From positions 62,001-126,000 of the forward strand of contig CAKASQ030000050.1 of assembly GCA_916988195.3 (NCBI GenBank): a stretch of 64,000 nt of DNA, in the 5' to 3' direction. The position numbers and the translations under genes are program-made. Source of the stretch: Oscillospiraceae bacterium (GTDB lineage Bacteria; Bacillota; Clostridia; Oscillospirales; Oscillospiraceae). The notes beneath the pieces were generated by a model that did no database searches, was not told the DNA's origin, and saw only the letters and a program-made list of their open reading frames with translations. Positions 15,718 through 24,270 of this stretch are shown in pieces (positions within the stretch are counted from its first letter, which is position 1; each line of letters begins with the position of its first letter).

Positions 15718-16326
15718 CTATTCTTCTGTTTTATGCTCCAGCGCGTCCAGACGCATTTTGAGCATCTCGATTTCGATCATAATCGGGTCCGGCGTGTGGA
15801 TATGGTCCAGCTTTTCGCCGCAGATTCTCGTGATCCTGCCCGGCACGCCGACGACCGTCGCGTTCTCCGGAACCTCACGCAGCACGACCGAGTTTGCCGC
15901 GATACGAGCGTTGTTGCCGACCTTAAAGGGTCCCAAAACCTTTGCGCCGGCTCCCACCATGACGTTGTTTCCGATCGTCGGGTGGCGCTTGCCGACGTCC
16001 TTGCCCGTGCCGCCGAGGGTCACGCCCTGATAGAGTAAGCAGTCGTCTCCAATTTCAGCCGTTTCGCCGATGACGATGCCGGTTCCGTGGTCGATAACAA
16101 GCCGCCTTCCGATTTTTGCGCCGGGGTGTATCTCAATGCCAGTCCAGAGCTTCGACCACTGCGAGATGCTCCGCGCGAGAAAGCGCAGGCCGTGGGTGTG
16201 CAGCCAGTGGGCGATGCGGTAGTCGATGGTTGCATGCAGGCCGTTATAGAGCAGCAGGATCTCTGCTACGCTTCTGGCCGCCGGATCGTTTTTCTTATAT
16301 GCCCGAATGTCTTCGATGATATGCAA
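15718..16326 (-). CDS. cysE: Serine O-acetyltransferase
   Basis: 202 residues from TTG 16326 (TTG-CAT-ATC-ATC-GAA; protein [14 protein letters not shown]). CCTCC (GGAGG on the coding strand) sits 8 bases upstream. Reading on to GTG 16416 would translate the T-box and is rejected. CysE makes O-acetylserine for cysteine synthesis. Left-handed beta-helix hexapeptide repeats run through residues ~65-165 ([23 protein letters not shown]), with the catalytic His in DHGTG and [19 protein letters not shown]. It is the first gene of cysE-cysS. Confidence 0.93.
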   Translation of the reverse strand: MHIIEDIRAYKKNDPAARSVAEILLLYNGLHATIDYRIAHWLHTHGLRFLARSISQWSKLWTGIEIHPGAKIGRRLVIDHGTGIVIGETAEIGDDCLLYQGVTLGGTGKDVGKRHPTIGNNVMVGAGAKVLGPFKVGNNARIAANSVVLREVPENATVVGVPGRITRICGEKLDHIHTPDPIMIEIEMLKMRLDALEHKTEE

Positions 16327-16340
16327 GGATTTTGCCTCCC

Positions 16341-16383
16341 GGAAAAATAAAAGAACCCGCCTCTTTTGCTCAAGAGGCGGGTT
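16341..16383 (-). terminator. T-box regulated terminator before cysE
   Basis: Twelve-base perfect stem AACCCGCCTCTT (minus strand, 16383-16372) with AAGAGGCGGGTT (16365-16354), loop GAGCAA, then TTCTTTTATTTTT. It lies between the T-box sequence and the cysE ribosome binding site. Confidence 0.85.
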
Positions 16384-16575
16384 ACAGTAACTCGCGGTTC
16401 CACTCTGATTTCTCACTCAAGACACTTGACGCGTGTCACACGGGGTCTCCCCTCGCTCACGAACGCACGTTCCCAAACCTCGCTTCATCTCCGCTTGCAG
16501 CCGGTGACGGAAACTCTCTGAGAAACTCCGGTAAGGTACTCTTTTCGATCATCGCGATATGCACTTTTACAATTT
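16384..16575 (-). promoter_or_regulatory. T-box leader, cysteine specifier, controlling cysE-cysS
   Basis: The conserved T-box element reads TGGAACCGCG (16402-16393). Upstream, Stem I shows a K-turn-like GATGA/TGA, an AGTA strand (GAGTACC), an AG-box CAGAGAG, and on the right side GGGAAC followed by CG-TGC-G. The TGC at 16467-16465 is in the specifier position after GAA and is a Cys codon, which matches the genes. Uncharged tRNA-Cys would favour the antiterminator and readthrough into cysE-cysS. Confidence 0.88.
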
Positions 16576-16583
16576 ATGCCGCT

Positions 16584-16612
16584 ATGATACCATCCGGCAC
16601 GCAAAAAGTCAA
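16584..16612 (-). promoter_or_regulatory. promoter of the T-box/cysE/cysS transcript
   Basis: TTGACT (16612-16607), 17 bases, TATCAT (16589-16584). The -35 box overlaps the pgsA stop codon (GCT-TGA). Confidence 0.8.
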
Positions 16613-17154
16613 GCGCCGGGCATCAGAACGTCCCAGTTCTTCTGGAAATATTCAAAGCCCGAGTAGAGCGTCGTCACCAAAATCACGGCGCAGACGACCG
16701 TATCGAGAATTTGTACACTTGGGAAGATCATCATCGCAATGAGGCCCACCATCGTGCAGGAAGTCTTGATCTTGCCCGACCAGCCCGCCGCAATCACGCG
16801 CCCGTGTGCCGCTGCGATCGAGCGAAGGCCCATGATGGCAAACTCGCGCGCGACGACGATGAAGGCAATCCAGCTTGCCATCCGGCCCTGCCCGACAAAG
16901 ACCATCAGGCATGCCGTCACGAGCAGCTTATCGGCCAGCGTATCAAAGAACTTGCCGAAGTCCGTGACCTGATTGTAGTGCCGCGCAACGTAGCCGTCCA
17001 AAAAGTCGCTCAGACTCGCCACGACAAAAATGCCGAGCGCGACCCAGCGGTAGGTATCGGCGTTCGCGCCGCCGTTGCCGCTCAGCAGCAGAAACACGAT
17101 GAAAAACGGGATGAGCACCACCCGCACCATTGTAATCTTACTCGCCGTCGTCAT
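16609..17154 (-). CDS. pgsA: CDP-diacylglycerol-glycerol-3-phosphate 3-phosphatidyltransferase
   Basis: 181 residues. It makes phosphatidylglycerol phosphate, the precursor of anionic phospholipids, in the membrane. The CDP-alcohol phosphotransferase motif D-G-x2-A-R-x8-G-x3-D-x3-D is visible as SDFLDGYVARHYNQVTDFGK followed by FFDTLADK (residues ~48-75). About five membrane helices. Its start overlaps the rimO stop by 17 bases, placing it last in recA-recX-rimO-pgsA. It may instead act as a related CDP-alcohol transferase, but the context favours PgsA. Confidence 0.93.
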   Translation of the reverse strand: MTTASKITMVRVVLIPFFIVFLLLSGNGGANADTYRWVALGIFVVASLSDFLDGYVARHYNQVTDFGKFFDTLADKLLVTACLMVFVGQGRMASWIAFIVVAREFAIMGLRSIAAAHGRVIAAGWSGKIKTSCTMVGLIAMMIFPSVQILDTVVCAVILVTTLYSGFEYFQKNWDVLMPGA

Positions 17155-18490
17155 TGTCTTCCATGTCCTCCTCCAGCATGCCTGTCAGCTCTCCATCATA
17201 TGCGCCCACGACAAAGACGTTCACAAAATCGCCCGTCTTGATGTGCCGCGATGCTGTGAACCAGATGCGTCCGTCGATATCCGGCGAATCCGCGTAGGTT
17301 CTGCCATAATAGCATTCCTCGTCGGGGTCGTAGCCGTCGCAGAGCACCTGCATGACCTTTCCTTCACACGAGGCATTGTACTCGTCCATGATGCGCGACT
17401 GAAGCTCGCCGATGATCTCCGCGCGCTCCTGCGCGACCGCCTTGTCGGGGTATTCCATGAGCGCCGCCTTGGTGCCCTCCTCGGGCGAGAACGCGAACGT
17501 TCCGGCGCGCTCGAGCTTGAATTCCTTCAGGAACTCGCAAAGCTGCTGGAATTCCTCCTCTCCCTCGCCGGGAAGACCGGTAATGAGGCTCGTGCGGATG
17601 ACAAGACCGGGAATGCGCGCGCGAAGCTTTTTGAGAAGCTCCTTCACATACTCGCCGTTTCCGCGCCGGTTCATCGCGCGCAGAATGTTGTCGTTGATGT
17701 GCTGAATCGGGATATCGAGGTACTTTACGATCTTCGGCTCGTCGGCCAGAACGTCAATGAGCTCGTCGGACATTTCGTCCGGATAAAGATAATGGATGCG
17801 CACCCAGACAATGCCGTCGATGGCGCAGAGCTTTTGAAGAAGCTCTGCCAGCTTCCGCTCTCCGTAGAGATCGATGCCGTACCGGCTCGTGTCCTGCGCA
17901 ATGACGATGAGCTCTTTCACGCCGCTCTCCGCCAGATCCTGCGCTTCTTTCACGAGCTCTTCCATCGGGCGGCTGCGGTACCGGCCGCGGAGCTTCGGGA
18001 TGATGCAGAACGCGCAGTGGTTGTCGCAGCCCTCCGCGATGCGCAGATACGCGTAGTGCTCTGGCGTGGTCAGAATTCGCTGGGGCTCGGGCAGGTTCGC
18101 GTTGATATCGCCGAACTCCGCGACCGTCTCGCCGGAGAGGACTTTCCCGACCGCCGAAACGATGTCATAATACGAGCCCGTGCCGAGCACGCCGTCTACC
18201 TCCGGCATTTCCTGCACGATCTCCATCTGATAGCGCTGGGCAAGACACCCGGTCACAAGGATCTTGCCGACTCTACCTTCCTTTTTGAGCTCGCCCATCG
18301 CCAGAATGTTGTCGATAGCTTCCGTCTTTGCGTCTTCAATAAAGCCGCAGGTGTTGATGATCACCAAATCCGCGCCGTCCGGGTCGGGCAAAATCTCATA
18401 GCCCGCCACGCGCAGCAGAAACAGCATCTGCTCGGCGTTGATCTGATTTTTGGCGCAGCCAAGGCTGATCATGCCAATTGTCTGGCTCAT
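17138..18490 (-). CDS. rimO: Ribosomal protein S12 methylthiotransferase
   Basis: 450 residues from ATG 18490 ([15 protein letters not shown]), with GGAGG 7 bases upstream and overlapping the recX stop as ATGA. A radical SAM methylthiotransferase: N-terminal UPF0004 domain with Cys in SLGCAKN, NTCGF and VTGCLAQR; radical SAM cluster CDNHCAFC (residue ~150); C-terminal TRAM domain (from ~375). It methylthiolates the Asp of ribosomal protein S12. RimO rather than MiaB is favoured by the ISLGCAKN start and by IPKLRGRYRSRP. Confidence 0.94.
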   Translation of the reverse strand: MSQTIGMISLGCAKNQINAEQMLFLLRVAGYEILPDPDGADLVIINTCGFIEDAKTEAIDNILAMGELKKEGRVGKILVTGCLAQRYQMEIVQEMPEVDGVLGTGSYYDIVSAVGKVLSGETVAEFGDINANLPEPQRILTTPEHYAYLRIAEGCDNHCAFCIIPKLRGRYRSRPMEELVKEAQDLAESGVKELIVIAQDTSRYGIDLYGERKLAELLQKLCAIDGIVWVRIHYLYPDEMSDELIDVLADEPKIVKYLDIPIQHINDNILRAMNRRGNGEYVKELLKKLRARIPGLVIRTSLITGLPGEGEEEFQQLCEFLKEFKLERAGTFAFSPEEGTKAALMEYPDKAVAQERAEIIGELQSRIMDEYNASCEGKVMQVLCDGYDPDEECYYGRTYADSPDIDGRIWFTASRHIKTGDFVNVFVVGAYDGELTGMLEEDMEDNDDGE

Positions 18491-19125
18491 TCCATGTCCT
18501 CCCAAGTATCGATGGGCTCGCAGTCCGCTTCCAATCGCCGCAGCCCTTCTTGAATATCGTGATAGCTGTGCCCGCGCCGGATGAGCGCGTCCACGGCTTT
18601 TTTGATGGTTTTCTGGTCAAGCGTCCTTCTGGAAAGCTTCTTCCGCAAAAACGCGTCAATCGCGCCGTCTGTCTCTCCAAACTCTTCGAGCGCTTCGTCC
18701 CAAAGCTCCTTGGGTATCCCCTTTTCATAGAGGATGCTCTTCGCCCGCGCCCGGCCATAGCCGCGAAGGCCCGCGCTTCTCACAAGTTGCTTTGCCGTCT
18801 CGAGATCGTCGATGAGGTGCAGTTCCTCCAGCCATGAAACGGCCGCCTCCGCGTCCTCCTCGCGCTCGCCCTTCTGGACAAGGCGCTTTTGAAGCTCTTT
18901 TTTCGACAGTCCGCTCGCCGTCAGGATCCGCACCGCGCGCTCCTTGCACGAAGCGAAGCTCTGCGCATTCTCGAGCGCCAGAAAGTCTTCCGGCGTAACC
19001 TCCGCGCCGATGGTGAGGCCGAGCTCCACCACCTTGAAGGCGGGGGCCTTCAGCCGCTTTCCGTCCTCAAAGATCAGGCGCAGATAGTTTGGAGAATCCA
19101 GCGGCTCGATTTTCTCAAGTTTCAT
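18487..19125 (-). CDS. recX: Recombination regulator RecX
   Basis: 212 residues. RecX binds RecA filaments and limits their activity. The family's three-helix repeats are visible ([56 protein letters not shown]). The start overlaps the end of recA by 11 bases, consistent with co-expression and low translation. The C-terminus is [17 protein letters not shown]. Longer than E. coli RecX, as is usual in Firmicutes. Confidence 0.93.
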   Translation of the reverse strand: MKLEKIEPLDSPNYLRLIFEDGKRLKAPAFKVVELGLTIGAEVTPEDFLALENAQSFASCKERAVRILTASGLSKKELQKRLVQKGEREEDAEAAVSWLEELHLIDDLETAKQLVRSAGLRGYGRARAKSILYEKGIPKELWDEALEEFGETDGAIDAFLRKKLSRRTLDQKTIKKAVDALIRRGHSYHDIQEGLRRLEADCEPIDTWEDME

Positions 19126-20215
19126 CGTTGAAGTCGTCCGCCGACACGTTTACCGCCTTGGCGGCCGGGGCGATGGGCGGCTTTGCGCGGCTGCCCTGCA
19201 GCTTCCACATGTTGTCGCGCACCTCCTGCTCAATGCGGTCGGCAACGTCAGGATGCTCCTGCAGATAGAGCTTTGCGTTGTCTCTACCCTGCCCGATGCG
19301 CTCGTCCCCAATCGAGAACCAGCTGCCGGACTTGTTGATGAGCTCCAGCTGCACGGCAAGATCTACGAGTTCTCCCCACTTGGAAATGCCCTCGCCGTAC
19401 ATGATATCGAAGATGGCCTCTTTAAAAGGAGGCGCGACCTTGTTTTTGACGATCTTGGCGCGTGTGCGGTTGCCGACGATCTCCGTGCCGTTTTTGATGG
19501 CCTCGGTCCGGCGGATGTCGATACGAACGGACGCGTAGAACTTGAGCGCGTTGCCGCCCGTGGTCGTCTCGGGGTTTCCGTACATGACGCCGATCTTCAT
19601 ACGAAGCTGGTTGATGAAGATGACGACACAGTTCGTTTTTGCGATGTTGCCGGCGAGCTTTCGAAGCGCCTGCGACATCAGCCGCGCCTGAAGTCCGACG
19701 AAGGTATCGCCCATCTCGCCTTCAATTTCTGCGCGCGGCGTCAGCGCCGCGACAGAGTCGACAACCACCACGTCCACCGCACCCGAGCGGACGAGCGCGT
19801 CCGTAATTTCCAGCGCCTGCTCGCCGGTATCCGGCTGGGAGACGAGCATGGAGTCGATGTCCACACCGATTCTCGCCGCATAGTCAGGGTCCAGCGCGTG
19901 CTCCGCGTCCACGAATGCGACCTCACCGCCGCGCTTCTGCGCCTGCGCCACGATATGGAGCGCAAGCGTCGTCTTACCGGAGGACTCCGGCCCGTAAATC
20001 TCAATGATTCTGCCCTTCGGCACGCCGCCGATGCCGAGCGCCGCGTCCAAAGCCAATGAGCCCGTCGGAATCGCTTCCACGTTCATCTCCGGGCGGTCGC
20101 CGAGGCGCATGACCGTACCCTTACCGAAGTTCTTTTCAATCTGGGAAATTGCCGTCTCCAGCGCCTTTTTTTTATCGCTCAGCGGAGCCTCGGGTTTCTT
20201 CTTTTCTACTGCCAT
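19115..20215 (-). CDS. recA: Recombinase A
   Basis: 366 residues from ATG 20215 ([12 protein letters not shown]) with GGAAGG 9 bases upstream; the TTG two codons earlier is too close to it. RecA drives strand exchange and the SOS response. Walker [10 protein letters not shown] near residue 70, [16 protein letters not shown] (Walker B), loop L2 region [30 protein letters not shown]. An acidic C-terminal tail is short (DDFNDET). First gene of recA-recX-rimO-pgsA. Confidence 0.98.
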   Translation of the reverse strand: MAVEKKKPEAPLSDKKKALETAISQIEKNFGKGTVMRLGDRPEMNVEAIPTGSLALDAALGIGGVPKGRIIEIYGPESSGKTTLALHIVAQAQKRGGEVAFVDAEHALDPDYAARIGVDIDSMLVSQPDTGEQALEITDALVRSGAVDVVVVDSVAALTPRAEIEGEMGDTFVGLQARLMSQALRKLAGNIAKTNCVVIFINQLRMKIGVMYGNPETTTGGNALKFYASVRIDIRRTEAIKNGTEIVGNRTRAKIVKNKVAPPFKEAIFDIMYGEGISKWGELVDLAVQLELINKSGSWFSIGDERIGQGRDNAKLYLQEHPDVADRIEQEVRDNMWKLQGSRAKPPIAPAAKAVNVSADDFNDET

Positions 20216-20246
20216 AGCCAACAGCCTTCCTTTTCTGTTTTTCTAC

Positions 20247-20286
20247 AGTATACCACAGCGTTCGCCATAAATCAAACGTTCGTTTG
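20247..20286 (-). promoter_or_regulatory. recA promoter with SOS (LexA) box variant
   Basis: TTGATT (20275-20270), 17 bases ending in TGTGG, TATACT (20252-20247). CAAAC-GAAC-GTTTG (20286-20273) overlaps the -35 box. It has the CGAAC-N4-GTTCG layout of Gram-positive LexA boxes with one symmetric change in each half. Confidence 0.65.
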
Positions 20287-20303
20287 AAAATATTTCACGT
20301 GTC

Positions 20304-21167
20304 TCATTCCGGCTTTCTTGCCGCGACCGCACGGGTCACGCCCCTGAGATCCTTACGGAACATCACGTCCGTAAAGCCTGCGGCCTCGAGCAATTCACCA
20401 ACGCCCGTCTCCTGCCCGTAGCCAAACTCAAAGCAGATCGTCCCGCCCGGGCGAAGCGCAGCATTGAAGTTTTTGACAATCGCGCGATAAAAGTCCAGTC
20501 CGTCTTCTCCGCCCTCCAAGGCCAGATGCGGCTCATACGCCCAGACGGACACGTCGAGCGTTGCCATTTCCTTTGTCGTCACATAGGGAGGGTTTGAGAC
20601 GATCAGGTCAAACTGCCCCAGAAATTTGGGTGCAGGCTGTAAAACGTCGACCGAAAACGCCGTCACGCGGTTTTTGAGCCGCAGATTTGCGGTGTTCTGC
20701 TTCGCAACACGAAGCGCCGGCTCGGAGATTTCCGCCAGCGTCACGCGCGCCGACTCCACACTGTGCGCAAGCGCCAGACCGATGCAGCCCGAGCCTGTGC
20801 AAAGATCGAGCACGCGCTGCGGCGCTGGATAAGTTCTGGCTGCCTCGATGGCAAGCTCCGTCACGGCCATCGTATCATCACGCGGGATGAGCACGTCGGG
20901 CGTTACAATAAACGGGAGCCCATAAAAGCTCCACTCGCCCAGGATATAGGCCAGCGGCTCTCCGGCTAAAGCTCTGCCCAGATAGTCGTTCAGCTTCTCT
21001 TCAATGGCCTCCGACGCATAGAGCTCGCGGTCGGATAGCAGCGCGGCCACGGACTTTCCGGACGCAAGCGCCAGAAGCTCTCTTGCGTACACGCCCGCGT
21101 TCTCCCCATAGCCGGGACGAAGCGCCTTGCGCGCGCTCAAATACAGATCGCCGTACTTTTTTACCAT
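20304..21167 (-). CDS. prmC: Release factor glutamine methyltransferase
   Basis: 287 residues. PrmC (HemK) methylates the GGQ glutamine of peptide release factors. N-terminal helical domain (~1-75), then a SAM-dependent methyltransferase: DLCTGSGCIGLALAH near residue 118 and the NPPYV catalytic motif near residue 192. Its start overlaps the yqhQ stop by 7 bases. PrmC usually follows prfA, which is not present here; instead it is coupled to yqhQ, as in a number of Clostridia. Confidence 0.93.
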   Translation of the reverse strand: MVKKYGDLYLSARKALRPGYGENAGVYARELLALASGKSVAALLSDRELYASEAIEEKLNDYLGRALAGEPLAYILGEWSFYGLPFIVTPDVLIPRDDTMAVTELAIEAARTYPAPQRVLDLCTGSGCIGLALAHSVESARVTLAEISEPALRVAKQNTANLRLKNRVTAFSVDVLQPAPKFLGQFDLIVSNPPYVTTKEMATLDVSVWAYEPHLALEGGEDGLDFYRAIVKNFNAALRPGGTICFEFGYGQETGVGELLEAAGFTDVMFRKDLRGVTRAVAARKPE

Positions 21168-22117
21168 CTGTCCGCGCCTTCCTGCTCGGGAATCACCAGC
21201 GTCAGCGCCTCAATGGCGACCTCGATCATGGAATCGTCCGGCTCGTTTGTCGTAAAGAGCTGGAACCACATACCGGGGGCCGTCAGGATCTTCGTCAGCC
21301 AATTGTCATGGCGACCGACAAGACGGTTAAATTCATATGCAATCGCCACGATAAACGGCAGCATTGCAAGCCGCGAGAGCATCCGCAAAAATGTATTGCT
21401 GATTGGAAAAATCGAGCTGAAGACGGCGGAAACAAGAATCGAGATGATGATCACGACGAACAGAAAGCTCGTGCCGCAGCGCGGATGGAGCCTTGTCTGC
21501 GGGCGGACGTTCTCGACCGTCAGCGGAAGCTGCGCCTCATAGCAGCGTATGGTTTTGTGCTCCGCACCGTGATAGGAAAAGACACGCTTCATGTCCGGCG
21601 TTTTGGAGATCATAATCATGTAGCCGAGGAAAATAAGGATCCGGAACACGCCCTCAATGAGGCTCCGCAGCACGGCCCGTTCCTTGAGCCCCGGAATGAA
21701 GCTTGCAAGAAGCGTCGGCAGCAGAATAAAAAGGCCGACCGAGAGCGCAACGCCAAGCACGACCGAGAGATAGACCACGACCTTTTGAAGCTTCTCGGAG
21801 CCGAGCTTTTTCTCCAGCCATGTTTCAAATTTCGAAGGCTCGCCTTCTGCCTCCGGGAAAAAGTCTGCCGAGTACATGAGCGCCTTCACGCCGTTTACCA
21901 TCGACGAGCCGAAATTCACAACGCCGCGGATGAGCGGCCACGTGAGAATGCCCGTCTTCTTTTTGATCGGCTCGACCTTTTGCACAAGACCCTCGGGACC
22001 TCTTACGACGATAGCTCGCTTGTCTGGTCCCTGCATCAGAATACCTTCAATGAGCGCCTGCCCGCCAATCAAGGTCTTAAACTTTTCCTGACTGACAGGC
22101 TGATTGTTTTTCTGCAT
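21161..22117 (-). CDS. yqhQ: YqhQ, DUF1385 membrane protein
   Basis: 318 residues. DUF1385 patterns: GGQALIEGILMQGPDKRAI near the N-terminus, RGVVNFGSSM, and HGAEHKTIRCYE in the middle. About five membrane helices (residues ~110-135, 150-170, 215-240, 255-275). Function is not established; it is widely conserved in Firmicutes and often linked to prmC and ribosomal genes, as here. Its upstream neighbour is the histidine kinase, 9 bases away. Confidence 0.88.
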   Translation of the reverse strand: MQKNNQPVSQEKFKTLIGGQALIEGILMQGPDKRAIVVRGPEGLVQKVEPIKKKTGILTWPLIRGVVNFGSSMVNGVKALMYSADFFPEAEGEPSKFETWLEKKLGSEKLQKVVVYLSVVLGVALSVGLFILLPTLLASFIPGLKERAVLRSLIEGVFRILIFLGYMIMISKTPDMKRVFSYHGAEHKTIRCYEAQLPLTVENVRPQTRLHPRCGTSFLFVVIIISILVSAVFSSIFPISNTFLRMLSRLAMLPFIVAIAYEFNRLVGRHDNWLTKILTAPGMWFQLFTTNEPDDSMIEVAIEALTLVIPEQEGADRW

Positions 22118-22126
22118 AAACTGCCT

Positions 22127-23581
22127 CTATTCTTCCCCCGTGGGGATGGAGATGGTCACAAGGGTACCGCCGCCCTCGGCGTTTTCGAGCGTAATCGTAC
22201 CGCCGTGCATGGTGACGATTTCCTCGCACACGGCAAGGCCGATGCCGCTGCCGCGCGCCTTAGAGCTTCCCTTGTAGAATTTCATTTTGACGTGTGGCAA
22301 CTCCTCTTCAGGAATGCCGGGGCCAAAGTCCCGGATGCGCACGACGATCTGCCCGGACTCGAGTCCGATTGACGCCACGATGCGCTTTCCGTCGCCGCCG
22401 TGCTTGGCCGCGTTGTCAAGGACATTCAAAAACACCTGCCGCATACGGGCAACATCGCACGGAATTTCCGGAATTTCTTCCTCGCAGGGCTCATACTCGA
22501 GCGCAATGCCCTCCTGCTTGAGCCGCGAGCCGTACATGAAAACAGTGTCTTCAAATTCCGCAAGCAGATCGGCCTTTTCTACCGTCAGGGTAAACCGGCC
22601 GTCCTGCATACGGGTAAATTCCAAGAGCTCTTCGACCATGCCCGTGAGCCTTTTTGCCTCGCGCAGGATGATCAGCATGCCGCGCCGGGTCTCGGGCTCT
22701 AAATTGCCAGAGGAAAGCAGTGTCTCGCCCCAACCGGAAATTGCCGTCAGCGGCGTGCGCAGTTCATGGGAAACGGATGACATAAACTCCGACTGCGTCT
22801 TCTCGGACTGCCCGATTTTGACGGACATGTCGTTAATCGTGTCAGCCAGCTCTCCGATCTCGTCGTCATAATGCTTCGGGATCTGCACGCCGTAGGAGCC
22901 CGCCGCAATGCGCTTGGCCGTCGCGGTGATCTCCGTCACGGGTTCGATGATCGAGCGGATAAAGAAGCTGCTGATAAAAAACATCGACGCGATGAAAATG
23001 AGCCCCGCCGTGAGCGCGATGAGGCCGATCATGAGCACCTGCCGGTCGACATTTTTAAGTCCCGTCACGTACCGCAAAACGCCGATGACCTCGCCATTGG
23101 AGTAGATCATCGGACTCGAGACCGCTAAAATCCGCTCATGCGTGTCGGGGTCGCGCCCCTGATAGCGCGCGAGCTTCCCGGTCGTAATGGCCTCTTGAAT
23201 GTCAGGCGTCTCGGGACTTTTTCCAGCAAACTCACCGTACGAGGACGCGACCAGCTTGCCGCTCGCGCTGATGAACTGCAGTTCCAGCTTGTCCTTGTCT
23301 TCAAACGTCTCGGCAAACTGGATGCAGGACTGATAATACTCGTTGTAGCTCTGGCTGATGTAATTGCTGAAAAAGTCGGTGGTCGTCTTCGCCTTCGCTT
23401 CTAACCCAGAGCGCACGTTCGAATAATAGTACGCCCCGAGACTTAGGGTAATGGCCGCCACACACAGCGCAGCTAACACGACCATGACGCTGACGTTGTT
23501 GACCAGCCACCGCCGCTCGAGCCCCGCGAGCTTCCGGCGCTTCGGCGCGGCCTGTTTGATGGTATCGCTCAGACGCCCCAT
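22127..23581 (-). CDS. Sensor histidine kinase
   Basis: 484 residues. Two membrane helices (about 30-50 and 185-210) flank a ~130-residue extracytoplasmic sensor (double-Cache-like); then HAMP (~210-265), the phosphoacceptor SVSHELRTPLTAISGWGE (His ~276), and HATPase with NVLDNAAKHG, DFGPGIP and GSGIGLAVC. It overlaps the response regulator by 13 bases and is its evident partner. The signal is unknown. Confidence 0.93.
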   Translation of the reverse strand: MGRLSDTIKQAAPKRRKLAGLERRWLVNNVSVMVVLAALCVAAITLSLGAYYYSNVRSGLEAKAKTTTDFFSNYISQSYNEYYQSCIQFAETFEDKDKLELQFISASGKLVASSYGEFAGKSPETPDIQEAITTGKLARYQGRDPDTHERILAVSSPMIYSNGEVIGVLRYVTGLKNVDRQVLMIGLIALTAGLIFIASMFFISSFFIRSIIEPVTEITATAKRIAAGSYGVQIPKHYDDEIGELADTINDMSVKIGQSEKTQSEFMSSVSHELRTPLTAISGWGETLLSSGNLEPETRRGMLIILREAKRLTGMVEELLEFTRMQDGRFTLTVEKADLLAEFEDTVFMYGSRLKQEGIALEYEPCEEEIPEIPCDVARMRQVFLNVLDNAAKHGGDGKRIVASIGLESGQIVVRIRDFGPGIPEEELPHVKMKFYKGSSKARGSGIGLAVCEEIVTMHGGTITLENAEGGGTLVTISIPTGEE

Positions 23582-24255
23582 TTGTATCCAAAGCCCCAGA
23601 CGGTCGTGATATAGACGGGATTTGCCGTGTCGTCTTCGATTTTGATGCGCAGGCGGCGGATGTTCACATCGACAATTTTGAGCTCTCCGTCATAGTCGCG
23701 GCCCCAAACCGTCGTTAAAATATCCTCTCTCGAAAGCGCGCGCCCGGGATTCTGCATAAATAGCTTCATGATGGCATACTCCACCTGCGTGAGCTTAATG
23801 CGCTTGCCTTCTTTGTCTAGCGTCCGGTTGCGCGTGTTGAGCACAAACGGCCCCTGCGTGAGCTCGCCGGAATCAGACTGCGTGTCACTTCCGATGCGCC
23901 GGTAGAGCGCGTCGATACGCGCGGTGAGCTCAGCGGGGCTGAACGGCTTTGTCATATAGTCATCCGCGCCGGTCATGAGGCCCGTCACCTTGTCCATCTC
24001 CTGGCTTCTTGCGGTTAACATAATGATACCGATCTTCTTATCCGTCGCACGGATGTTCCGGCAGACCTCAAAGCCGTCGATGTCCGGCAGCATAATATCC
24101 AGAATCGCAACGCCGACGTCCGGATGCTCCTTGAGCTTTTCCAGCGCCTCCATGCCCGTCCCGGCCTCGATGACCTCATAGCCCGCGCGGTTGAGGTTGA
24201 TGACAACAAAGCTTCGGATACTGACCTCATCTTCAAGAATCAATACTTTTTTCAT
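23569..24255 (-). CDS. OmpR-family response regulator
   Basis: 228 residues. Receiver domain (1-~120) with acidic EDEVS, phosphoacceptor Asp in VAILDIMLPD (~53), Lys in MTKPFSPAEL; winged-helix output domain (~130-228) with EGKRIKLTQVEYAIMKLFMQNPGRALSREDIL. It sits between the lipoprotein gene (15 bases upstream) and the kinase. Likely acts on envelope or stress genes; targets are not visible. Confidence 0.95.
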   Translation of the reverse strand: MKKVLILEDEVSIRSFVVINLNRAGYEVIEAGTGMEALEKLKEHPDVGVAILDIMLPDIDGFEVCRNIRATDKKIGIIMLTARSQEMDKVTGLMTGADDYMTKPFSPAELTARIDALYRRIGSDTQSDSGELTQGPFVLNTRNRTLDKEGKRIKLTQVEYAIMKLFMQNPGRALSREDILTTVWGRDYDGELKIVDVNIRRLRIKIEDDTANPVYITTVWGFGYKWGV

Positions 24256-24270
24256 AAACCAGAATTCTCC

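Noticed and set aside
14087-16030. A 647-codon open frame on the plus strand
   Set aside because: Antisense to cysS, cysE and the polA start region; both cysS and cysE carry clear family motifs on the minus strand.
16327-16416. cysE starting at GTG 16416
   Set aside because: Those codons are the T-box and terminator hairpin. TTG 16326 has a good ribosome binding site.
17075-18553. A 492-codon open frame on the plus strand
   Set aside because: Antisense to rimO, which has radical SAM and UPF0004 motifs.
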